From Apostichopus parvimensis (Eukaryota; Echinodermata; Holothuroidea; Aspidochirotida; Stichopodidae), in NCBI GenBank assembly GCA_000934455.1, contig KN886237.1:87116-151115 (forward strand): a stretch of 64,000 bases of DNA, written 5' to 3'. The notes beneath the pieces are model-generated. The model had not been told where the DNA came from. It worked only from the letters and a program-made list of their open reading frames with translations, and ran no database searches. The stretch's first letter is position 1, and the number at the start of each line of letters is the position of its first letter. The position numbers and the translations under genes were made by a program. Positions 32,962 to 43,752 of this stretch are shown here, in pieces.

Positions 32962-35900
32962 GTAAGTATGATTCGGTTTTATACCACAATCGAAATATTG
33001 TGAGCTTGAAGGTACAAAAAGCAGTTGGTGTTACCTCAGTTGGTGTGACTAGCACATCAACAGTCATGATGTATGGCTAGGATTATATAGCGGTGTTTGA
33101 GAATATGTTTATGTCTTCCTTCGTTGTATCGTGAGTCCCAAGTGCATTGTTGGTTTTCTAAACACCAACAAATTAACTAAAATATGTTTATACAACCACA
33201 CTTCATATTTTGTGTGTGTGAAAAAGCCTATAGGTTGATTTATATCAACAATGACATGACCATTACACATTGAAACAACACCTGCTTTGGTGAAATTGAT
33301 CACTTTCTGAGCGAATGGAATTTTGCAAATTACCTAACTGAAGTTGATATTTTTGATACTGATTTCAAACAACACGTAATAAGGAGATAATTTGAAGCTT
33401 CATATCTCATTTCCAGTTGGTGATGAGTGCGAACCCATCCAATATCTCGAGTATGGAGAGAAAAACACCTTACGTTGCTTCTTTGGAGCTGACATTTATT
33501 CAGTCATCTGGTATGACTCTGTAGATTATATCACAACAAAACCAATTGCTGTACTTCAGGAGCACAACATAATCGACGATGGTGGCTTATCTGATGATTA
33601 TAATATCACATTGGATGGCTCGCTCATAATAAACGCCGTTTCTCTTATCCATGAGCATGAATTTGTAGCCGTACTGTTTGAACAAGAGGGTGCAGAACCG
33701 TCCTTACATTACATAGATGTCGTTGTAACTGGTAAGAATTTGTTTCCGTTGTTTATCTATCAAAATTCGAACCTTCCCATGTTTTTCTATGTATTACTAA
33801 CAATAATTTCCATTTGCATGTGCTCTGAAGCTTATTTGAAGTCAATGTGATTCCATTACGTAAAGAAGATGTATTTAGAATACATGTCATTATAGAATGG
33901 GCAGTATGCAACAAACCATGGTAACCATGCTTGTCAAACATTCAAATAGAAATGAATAAAAATGGCAAACATCGACTAATTTAAGGTGTTTGTATTTGTA
34001 TCAGACTATTACAACAGTGCCTATGATTAACAAACATTGTGTGTTTTGTTTTTCGTAATGTATCAATTATGTCCTAATGAAGAAGCACTGTTGCATAATT
34101 TCCTTTTCAAATTCCTTACTATAACAGTCACACCATATCCAGATTTTCCAGTGATCGACATTTGTGGCAACAGCACTTCGTTATGCTTTACAGAGTTAAA
34201 GCAAAACGATGTTATTACCTGTTCAGTTCAAAATGCCAGACCCAAAATTAGTTTACAATGGCTAGAAAGAACCGAAACCGGTGACAGTTACATTGAAACA
34301 CAAACGGAAGACATAATGCATCAGACCTTGACTTTCTCGTCATACTCAACTCTTAACACAGGTTTTGGGAATTTGACATCGTTATCACTTTTTGTTTGCA
34401 AAGCCTTCTCGGCTAATGGACTTCTTGCTAAAAACGAATCAGAAATTTTAATACAGCATGGGTCACTTCATTATGAAACAATGGAACAAGAAAAGGTAAT
34501 ACTTGAAAGAAACTCAAAGTTAGTGTTACAATGTGGGAATAGTAACGCAAGGCATCTAGTTTGGAGAAAACTCTCGGAGAGATACATCACAACTAACTAT
34601 GCAGTAGCTACATATTTTGGAGGAAACAAGCAGACTACTACTTCTGGAAACTTTGAAGTTAGCGAAGGTGGAGCGATGAAGATTAATCAAGCACAAATAC
34701 TAGATAGTGGATTATATGCTTGTTCTTTTAGCGATGGAATAGCCCAATATACTTCACTACATAACGTGCTAATTTACGGTGAGTTATTCAGCAAATATTG
34801 TAACGGTAGAAATGGTGTCATCAGCAAAATAAACGGGTTCAGAATAAAATAAAAACTCATTTGTGTACTTTCTGTATTAAGTAGACATTTTGGTAAATAT
34901 GTATTGCCCTGATATTTGCTTTCGTTTCAGTAGAGATCAATCACTCCCAACTGGAATATTTATTTTAGATAATAATTGGCCTTTAAACTTTACACAGTAG
35001 AGTTCCTAATACTTCCATAGTCCATTAACAACAGTCCTAAGTCTAGGAGGGGAAAGAACTAATAGTGTGGTATTTTGTGGATTACTTTAATAAAAATGCA
35101 TCGTCACCATTATACAATTATTGATATAACGGGTTGTTTATTAGCAGAATCATTCAACTAAATACATTTGCGATCATATGATCTTGAATAAATACAAATG
35201 AGATTTGTGTTACATATCAGGTTCATGTCATGTCATCAGTTATATGTATTTGAGTTCATATCTGGTCGTTTATTCCCTAGGTATATCCATGATTAGAAGT
35301 TAATTCTAATGCAAAAAGGTTTAAAGCATTTCCCCTTTCGTACAAGTGAACTAATCGTTAAACTACACAATAAAATACAAATTCTTTCCTTTTTGCTATA
35401 CAGTGAATCCAAACCCCTCGCATCCTGTAGTTGATGGCTGCAGCGAGGAAAAATACTGTGTTATAGAGGCTCAAAGAGAGGGTACCTTGAGTTGCTCAAT
35501 CTTTGGCGTTAGTCCAGTCGTCGATCTATCATTCAGAGCGTTTTACCCAAGCGACAAGAGCAAAATATCCTTTTTCGAGAAATTGAAAGTAACTAATAAA
35601 GGGGAGACATTTGATATCGTTCTGACAGCGACGTATGAATTGCATGGTACCAGTGATGCTAGATTCACTATTGAATGCGGAACCCATACAAATGAAGACA
35701 CTCCTTTGGACTGGTCCAAAAAGTTTGACATGATCCTTATAAGTGGTAGGTAGCACTGTCACCATCAGTTTAAATATTTGTACACCATACATAAGAGGGA
35801 TTGACATGAAATTGCAAAAGGTAGAAGATATACATTGGAAAACATCACGGAGGGCCGAACATTTTCTCAAAAACAAACAGTTCTAATCCAGTAAAGCATT

Positions 35901-38900
35901 TTGTAGATTATTTAAATATATAAAGTGATAAAGTATTCTCGGGCACGTCTTGGGAGATAATATCTCAAAAAGATCATCTTTCAACTAGAACAAGCCACAT
36001 AGGATTGTGTATATAAAATATTCAACAAATCTACGAGCAGTTCGCCATTTCAAACACCACGGAATGCGTAAAAGCTAAACTAGAATCTAGATCTAATTTT
36101 TGGCACTCAGAGTACCATACTGTCACAGGTTGAATCAATTATTGATGCCGTTAGATGAAACAAAATATTTTGGGTACCGACACTTTATATTAACATGTAT
36201 CCAACTAGGACCGAAATAACTTTAGCTTTCGTTTCTTTTTAAAGATCCTGTTGTATATACAAAGGGAGTCATTAATACAGAGCAACCGACCTCAACAAAT
36301 TCTGTAATGTATCGACGTCCGTTTATCACAGTTCTAGTGGGACTAGGCAGTACCATACTACTCATCATGTTACTCTTCATTGTTATTTACCAAGGTAAAT
36401 GTCATTAAAAATTATGAAAACAAAGTTGAAACTTAAATGCTCTTGATCAACTTTACTAGAACGTGGTAACTAAATTCATAACAACAAATTGCAATGTTTA
36501 TTCCAATATTGTAGGAACGTCATATGGTTGTATATCCTTGTAATGGTAACAATAATGATTGTGAGCATCTACGCAGATTCTCGACTGATTTCACCTTGAC
36601 GTTTCAGGTTTCAAAATTTTATTCTACAACGAGGTCTTGTGCTTGATATTGACCAAATATAGCAAGTTGTTAATCATAGTTTTATTGTTGGCGTTCCGTT
36701 TAATGATATATAACGTTGTTCTTAATATACAGTAAAGAAGAGACAAAAACAAAATGAAGTCACCGAAATTCATAATGAGGAGGTGAGTGTCATATGTCAT
36801 GTAATTTCAAATACATTTAAATCAATTGTTAGCGTTTTATTTCGACAATCCTGTGAACAGCCCAGTAAAAAAAAAAAATGTCTGTGCAGTAATTTGATAT
36901 CGGTTAATTGCAGATATTTTGCGGAAAATAGAGAAAAAAAGGAAGGGAAGAATCGAAAAAAAACGAATAAGTAAATGAGATAATTCAATGAAATTAAAAT
37001 AAAATTAAAACTGACGTTTGCTTTTAGTGATACCGGATTAAGTGTTGTATTCGTCATTTACTTCAATCGTACTAACAACTCACGAATACAACCCTATTAG
37101 AGCCCTTGGAGTATATGACATTACTCACTGTGATGGGCAAGATCTCTAAAAATAGGACATAGGAAAATAATGATTTTTTGGTGGGGGCAGAAGGAGAGGA
37201 ATACAATGGATTGAGAGTCATTTCATTGGGCTGCCATTATGCCAATGTCTGTTTTTTTATTGAGTTTAGAGGTGGAACCTTTTCTTTATTTGTTTTTCAT
37301 GTATTCAAGGGAATTGTAAACAGTAGTAGCATTGAAACCAGTTTAAGTACTAAACTATATCCATCTTAAGAACTTCAAAGTATTGGCAAAATATATCTAC
37401 AGATCCTATGTCTATAACGTATACTAGGAAATCATTAATGTTAAGACTTGCTGAAGCTATCATTTCTGCACGACAAAGAACATCGATAGTGACGTTTCCC
37501 AAATGAAGTTTGCTAATTTTAGCTGTTGAACGTGTTCTTATAAGTCCCTAAGCCACATGAACTAAATGAAATTATATTTGAGAAATTAAACTCCGTATGA
37601 AGCTCTTGTTCTGATCTGTAAAGTAACTTATTGATAACACTTCCAGAAGAGGTTTTCTTTAAATTGTATTTGGTTTGTTTTTCTACAGATGGATAACATG
37701 ATTCCACAACATTTATCAGACGAAGAGGTGTCAGGTTAGCTTGTCGTTCTATTGTATACATTTCGTTACGTAAATAATTATTGACAAATGTAAGTTCAGC
37801 AAACATTTCCACCTTTTTCAACAACATACTTGGATCGGAATAACGTGTTAGCATACTGCTGGAATGATTAAGGTAAAAAAATCCTTAAAAAATGATGCAT
37901 TCTTCTGCAAAAGACTAGAACTCCGCTTAGAGAAAGACCTGACAAAATGAAGTGGTAACGTCCATTGCATCGTATATGTTTTAATTTATAAAGACGTTGC
38001 ATATACAAATTTTCGCAAAAAATATATATGTTACATGTTGTTTGGAATAGCTTAGTATATCGCAGTTGATAATCAAATGTTACTTTTGCACACAGGAACA
38101 TATATGTGGTACAACTAATACAAATGTATCATTAAGAAGATTTTCTTGTTTGACTTTTTATCATTCATCTTTTAGCCAAGAAGAGCGTTTTCCTGCAAGA
38201 GCTAAGGGTACACTATGAACAACTTTGCCAAACAATCTCTCCCATTCCTTTCATGAAGGAAAACCTCTTTAGCGTTAATGATGTGTATGTAGAAGGAGCC
38301 ATAGAAATATTTACGACGGGTACACGGGGACGCAAAGTCTGGAAGAGACTGAAATCGTACCATGAAATATTAAATGAAAATCTTGTACACTCTAAGATGC
38401 GTGTTATCTTTGGAGATCCTGGCTACGGAAAGTCAACCCTTGGTATTCAAATGGTTCACGACTGGTGCAAGCGTGTGGTGAGCTCACCACTCGCAGATGT
38501 AGAATTTGTAATTTTTATTCGATTTAGACAGCTTGGGAGTATTAAATCACTCTTTGAAGCCATAAAACTTTTCCTACTTCCATTAGACTCTGAACTATCT
38601 GTTACAGACATTGAGTCTATCATTCGTAGAAGTACATCCACTTTAGTTATTTTTGATGGCTACGACGAAATTGACGAGAAAACTAATTTTCTAAAGAGTG
38701 ACATTAAATCCATTATTGAACGTACCATGTTGCAAAGTCTGCACACAATTGTTACAACAAGAACGAATTGTTTACCAAAGGAAGTTGCATCATCATCACT
38801 ATACATTAGGTTGAATGGTTTCGATAACGAGGACAGGAGAAATTATATTAAAAAAGCGATCGTGGCAGGAGATACATATGCAGCTGACGACATATTGCAG

Positions 38901-41900
38901 CGTCTCCAACAGAATCCCATTCACGGTGATATTTGTGAAGTACCTCTTTTGTTTGTGATGTATGCACATATCACGCACGAAAGAGGCGATGATTTGAAAT
39001 TTAATTCTGTCACGTCGTTCTTCCGGTACATGATTTCATGTTTTCATAATCATCTACGAAACAAGTATAGCAACGACCATAATGCTGGAACTCTTATCTA
39101 TGAGACAGACCATTCACAGCTGGATGAAGCTGCCTTTGATTGGTTGACTGGGGACACAAATACAAATTCATGGAGCAAAGAAGAATTTATTTCCAAACTA
39201 GGAAAAGATTTTTACGAACATTACTTGCGAATTGGTATATTAATTGAGGAGGAGATTTTGTCTTTTGACGATACATATGGTGAACTCTCCTCAGAAGTAA
39301 TTTACCGCAAGACTGTTGTAAGATTCTTTCACAACTTGGTATGCGAATGGTACGCGGCTCACTATTTAGCTAAAAAAGTGAAATCCCTGTCTGAAAGTAA
39401 ACTGAGAAAAATCCTTAAGAATCTAGATCCATTTAACTTGCAATATGTTTATCGCTTTGCATGTGGAATAAATTCCAACGCCGCTGATCTCATTATTGAA
39501 TATCTGAACACTTTGAAAGATGGTGAAAAGTTAGCCATTCTTTGTCTGCTTGAGAAGAGTGGAACTGTCGACAATATTAAGGAAACAGTTAGAAAGCTAT
39601 GTGTTGATACCATTTACATCAGTTCGGAGCATAGCAGGTTGCTGCAGAGATCCACTATGCAGTTGATTGACATAGCATTCAGAGTACAGGTAAGCAACAT
39701 TGCATGGGAAACGTGTATTCTTTTATGGGATTATTTAATGGGTAACGAGACTGTCACATAACTGGTACTGAAATAAAACAGAACGATAAATCAATATTAT
39801 GTAACAAACTAACTGTCCAATGAGACTACTTTGGTGATAACTATTCAAAGCATACATGAACCAATTTGGTGCATTTTGTTACAATTTTAATTGCTTGTTA
39901 ATGATGAATGGGATAAAAAAATTGGATAAAGAAAGGACACTAAAGTAAACACGCCAATGTTTGTTACAAAATGCGGAGAAAGAAATGCAAACGTTTTGTT
40001 GTTTAATGCCAAATGTTGCTAACGCCGAGACTGAAGTTTTTCATATAATTTGTTTATTTTATTTGACAATGATTTCTCTTGCTTACTCTACAGATTCCCA
40101 TAAAATGCATAGACTTGGAAAAATGCGTTGACTCAGTCGATCCCTCAAAAAGGAAACTCACGCTTAGTTCTGGTTTAAAACTGCAAAGTTTGAAAATGGT
40201 CAAGGAACTAAAGATTACCGAGAGAGGACGGGAATTGACCAATGACGAAGTGACTGATATATTTAAGTACTCTGTTATTTGTGAAGGCTTGGAGCGACTA
40301 ACGTAAGTACCCTTATTTGCTCATTGGATATTGGATAAACCCAACAGGACGAACTATGAGCGATTTAAATGTAGAAAAGCAATTTTAATTAATGTCTTCT
40401 ATTAAATCTTTCTTAGCGTTCATAATTTTTTCTGAACATAATCAAACAGCATCCGTACAGTTTTTCGTACATGCAACATTTGGCTGCTGATAAATTTGTT
40501 TTGGCAGCGAAACATCTTGATTTATAGTTAACGTTTGAAAGCAAGGAGTTTGGAGTTGCAAAGTTGTTGAATACATTTGCATCAACCCTATCATAAAGTA
40601 ACACTTCTATGTTTTCATAATGTTACCTATCTGTGTCATACGAGAGAAATAACTGAGATACGCTTCGTGCCAACCGCTGACATTACATCATTACTTGTTC
40701 TCACTACCCAACCAACAGATTCGAATGTTGCCTGCTGCCAGAGAATTCCGGTGAATATTTATTTACGGAATTAGAAAAGAAGGGAGTATTAGGTAAGTTC
40801 CATTAGTTGATAAGGTAATTTCCATTAGTCGCTACAATTTGCAAGGTATGTATGTAAATCGCGCACGTTTGCACTGCACGGCTTGAGTGTTTCATTTCAT
40901 ATGTTCGCACTTCTCACCATTTAAGACAATGGGCTGTGAATATGTGAATACTTTAATACGATCCTGATTACAGCTCCTTGTCTCTTATGTCGTCTCTTAT
41001 GTCACCATAAAGTCTTTATCTGAAATTTAAATGTCATCTTAGCCGTGAAGAGCACATGTGTTTTGAATTAAACACATTCCACCATTATTAATACCATTAT
41101 TAATAAAGCTTTCAATATAAATAAGGTGTTATGTTAAAGCAAATAGTAACAATCGTTATTTTTGCATACCAAACTGTACAAAAGCATTGTTACAAAGTAT
41201 GCTTTGCATTAGAAAATAATCTGAACTTGGTCCTATAGTCAGTGAGTTGTAATTTCTCAACATACCTGTGTTTCGCATGTTTCGAATTTAGTGGTAAAGC
41301 GGTTATATTTGATAATTTGAATTTTGATTGAAACTATTTGCTTTCATTGATTTAAATAGTTCAATGGAATCCGACAGCAAAGTGGTTTCAGCTTGACCAG
41401 GATGGCAAATGGAAGGTTAGTAAACAATTGATGATTCCACCGTATTTTCAAAACTTCAAATATATTAGAAAATATCCCAAATGTCTAACATTTTCAACTT
41501 TTTTTTACAGATTTCTATTTCTATCGTGGATATTTACACAAAGAGTTTATTCGTATATTCTTTTAGGAAAACAAAAACATTGTGGCTCAAGAATATATTT
41601 TAAACTCCTGGAACTGGTATTTTTCACAACGTTTTCTGTCACTTATTATATCCTGTATATGCTCAAACGATATGCAGGAATCGAAAAAGGTAATATTTGT
41701 AGCTAAGACTATCGTCAAATATATATATTTATACAACACCTAATTATATTCCGGCCATTTGATTGGTCAATTGCTCGTCGATTGCATGCAAAAATCCGCT
41801 CTATTGCACGCTATGAAATAGAACCGTGCAATATACTTTTTGGATAGCACTTTTTTCAATGGTAAGAGAGCAGAGAAACCTGTCTGTTCAAAACAATATG

Positions 41901-43752
41901 TTGCATGAGTGCATTTTACATCCAATTATATCCAAATTTGAAGGTCGTGTATAAAACAAATAATGAATGGTTTCCATTCGTGCAATAGTGCAAATATTTC
42001 ATTCGTTTAAAGATGTAATTTGTTCCATTCAACTCGGCTGCGCCTCGTTGAATGGAACATTCCATCTTTCAACTCATGAAATATTTGCACTATTGCACTT
42101 ATAACCATTCATTATTTGTATAATATGTAATGGATACGTATTCATGAGTATTAAACAAGTAATTAATAAGACATAAATATTCATACTTTGTACTGACTTT
42201 TACATTGGCTGGATCAGTTTATTACAATGGTTGCTACAATGCAAAAGTTGAAGATGCAGTTTCGAAATAATTTTCTTTTCTCAGCAACAAGAAAATGGAC
42301 GAGTTATGACTAATGACGATTACAAGGCGGAGGTAACGTCAACTTGCACACACCTTGACTTATGTTAAAAGCAACTTCATTAACATAATATCCCTTCTTT
42401 ACATCCTTAATCTTTATACATGTTTTACAATCGTTGATAAAAACGTGATATATAGCATTGAAGCAAACGTTTAACAACAATCAAAGAGACATAGATAATT
42501 ATTTCTAATCATTTAAGTAAACCATTGCAACCTAAAAGCTCGGTATTTGGATGTTATTGGATATTGTATGTTTATTGGATGCACCATCCATCTTATATGC
42601 TGTTTCCGAGTGGATAAAGTCGTTGGCAAATGAAGTAATGAGGTTTAACAATCGGGAGGTTGGGGTTTCGATGTCCGGCCGGGTCATATAAGATGGGTTT
42701 TTCACCGAAGAGCAATCTACAGTTTCCCATCTGAAATGACTTTCAAGATTGAAAAAAGATTCCAAATTTCGGGTAAAATGTTGAAGCCACTAGATTTAAA
42801 ATTTGTAATCCATTGTGGGCTTCTCCCACATTCGTGGTCGTTAAGCGTCGTAAAAAGTAACTGCTTGATTATTATTATTATAACAACCGGAGCTGCTACT
42901 AAATCCCTTGGAGGTTATAAAATATACTTTATGAAATTAATGAGCACATTTTGCGAAATATATTGATGGCTTTCTAGCTTTTGTAAATAATTGCATAATG
43001 ACATTCTCAATATCACTATCACCATAGAAAAACAAGAATTAGCGCTATGAAGTTGTTGTGGATATTTAAACCATTGTTTCGTAAATCATGGGACAAAACA
43101 TTTAATGTGTAAAACGAACATTCTTTGAGTACAATACATACCATTTAATGCCTTTTCATAATGAGTAAATCTCAGTTGATTGATATATTTATATTCTCAA
43201 TTTTCATAAATTTACAGGTGCTACTTTTTCGGAGGGATTGGAGGTAAGCTTCTTTCTCTTCTTTTTATTTCAGTCTCTTTCATTAATTAAGGGGCTTTAT
43301 TTACTGTACGTAAATAAATTTACTTCATTTTTGAACATGGATGTTAACTCTGGTTTTAAGAACTCTTCTTTATGCTACATTACGAATTCGTCCTCATCTT
43401 TCAATGTAGAACATTTAAAATCACAAAAGACATTCTTTCACTGAATGCTCAAGAATTGCACTGAACTACATATACGATATTATTTTGATAAATGTGGATG
43501 ACTTTTCCAATTTTGTGTTATAAGGAACAATTATAAACAAATTAAACGTGAAGAAATTGAGCCATTCGTACTTGCAGGTCTTATTATTAGTTCAGGATCT
43601 TTTGTCATCTTAATCTATAGTAAACAAAGTGTGTGGGTTATCCTAAGTAACTTATAATTGGTGTTTTGTTTTCACACAGTGACATGCCATGGCAGCTGGA
43701 AAATAAACCATTTCAAGAAAACCAAGAGACTTTACCTACAAGTGATCTATGA
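32907..43752 (+). CDS. Immunoglobulin-transmembrane-NACHT receptor (14 exons, intact)
   Basis: Exons: 32907-32961, 33417-33731, 34128-34778, 35404-35745, 36245-36394, 36733-36782, 37689-37734, 38176-39689, 40094-40302, 40719-40792, 41360-41415, 42285-42332, 43218-43243, 43680-43752. All introns are GT-AG, all phases fit, and the 3609 nt give 1202 residues and TGA. Layout by residue: signal peptide 1-18, Ig1 19-123, Ig2 and Ig3 124-340, Ig4 341-454, stalk 455-480, transmembrane about 482-503, basic juxtamembrane KKRQK, NACHT region 537-1041 (Walker A at 616-624, Walker B at 693-703), a Leu-rich segment 1042-1111, then a 91-residue tail. NACHT ATPases drive oligomerisation of NOD-like receptors and are normally cytosolic. 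Here the ATPase would sit under the plasma membrane beneath an Ig ectodomain, implying ligand-gated assembly (inference). I know of no named gene with this order. No death, CARD, Pyrin or TIR domain is present. Confidence 0.85.
33417..35745 (+). CDS. Ig-like ectodomain exons (four Ig domains)
   Basis: Three phase-1 exons. 33417-33731 (Ig1): LRCFFG and VIWYD give the B-strand Cys and C-strand Trp, but where the F-strand Cys is expected (SLIHEHEFVAVLF) there is none. 34128-34778 holds Ig2 (ITCSVQ, LQWLER, SLFVCKAF) and Ig3 (LVLQCGN, LVWRKL, LDSGLYACSF) in one exon. Ig3 has the complete Asp-x-Gly-x-Tyr-x-Cys signature. 35404-35745 (Ig4): LSCSIFG and FTIECGTH, without the usual Trp. Extra Cys pairs stand at the start of Ig2 (ICGNSTSLC) and Ig4 (GCSEEKYC), about 6-7 residues apart. 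Several Asn-x-Ser/Thr sites suggest glycosylation. Confidence 0.8.
36245..36394 (+). CDS. Stalk and transmembrane exon
   Basis: A 150-nt phase-1 exon encodes a Thr/Ser-rich stalk (about 28 residues). It is followed by RRPF and a 20-residue hydrophobic helix (ITVLVGLGSTILLIMLLFIV), then Ile-Tyr-Gln. The next exon (36733-36782) begins Val-Lys-Lys-Arg-Gln-Lys, a basic stop-transfer cluster. By the positive-inside rule the C-terminal part, including NACHT, is cytoplasmic. Confidence 0.85.
38176..39689 (+). CDS. NACHT NTPase exon
   Basis: One 1514-nt exon encodes the whole NACHT core and its helical extension. The motifs in order are: Walker A GDPGYGKST (about 38418-38444), Walker B with acidic extension LVIFDGYDEID (38643-38675), sensor-1-like VTTRTN (about 38752-38769), and HGDICEVPLLFVMYA typical of the NACHT helical/GxP region. 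Then comes VVRFFHNLVCEWYAAHYLA, the 'FxHxxxQEYxAA' type end of the winged-helix region. All nucleotide-binding residues look intact. A large single NACHT exon is common in animal NLR genes. The juxtamembrane part (residues 537-562) carries a short amphipathic helix. Confidence 0.9.
40094..43752 (+). CDS. Post-NACHT exons: leucine-rich segment and tail of small exons
   Basis: Exon 40094-40302 encodes 70 residues with LTLSSGLKLQSLKMVKELKI and ICEGLERL, which resemble a degenerate LRR-adjacent region of NLRs. Only this one unit is present. Five small exons follow (74, 56, 48, 26 and 73 nt). They encode a Cys/Leu-rich piece, a Trp-rich piece (QWNPTAKWFQLDQDGKWK), a charged piece and a 24-residue end. 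All phases are consistent to TGA 43750-43752. The full LRR array of typical NLRs is missing. The tail has no domain I recognise. The 26-nt exon (43218-43243) is the least certain. Confidence 0.65.
41957..42118. repeat. Long foldback (inverted repeat) element inside a receptor intron
   Basis: The left arm 41957-42033 and right arm 42047-42118 are imperfect inverted copies. They share CAAATAATGAATGGT, GCAATAGTGCAAATATTTCA and GTTCCATTCAAC. A 13-base GC-rich loop (TCGGCTGCGCCTC) separates them. Flanking DNA from 41755 (GCCATTTGATTGGTCAATTG) may be part of the same MITE. It lies in the intron between the exons ending at 41415 and starting at 42285, and in RNA it would form a long hairpin. Confidence 0.8.
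42599..42875 (+). mobile_element. tRNA-derived SINE, copy 1
   Basis: The head resembles a tRNA promoter: box-A-like GAGTGGATAAAG at 42609 and a degenerate box B near 42660-42690. A body follows containing AGCAATCTACAGTTTCCCATC and TTGTAATCCAT. It aligns over its whole length with 45829-46100. It is inserted in the receptor intron between 42332 and 43218, in sense orientation. Confidence 0.65.

Noticed and set aside
37178-37369. Open frame in the intron before the NACHT exon
   Set aside because: No acceptor or donor in the needed phase. The exons at 36733 and 37689 already join correctly to 38176.
42532-42966. Open frames on both strands at 42.5-43.0 kb
   Set aside because: They fall within a SINE copy and its flank. 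The same sequence at 45.8 kb does not keep the frames open.
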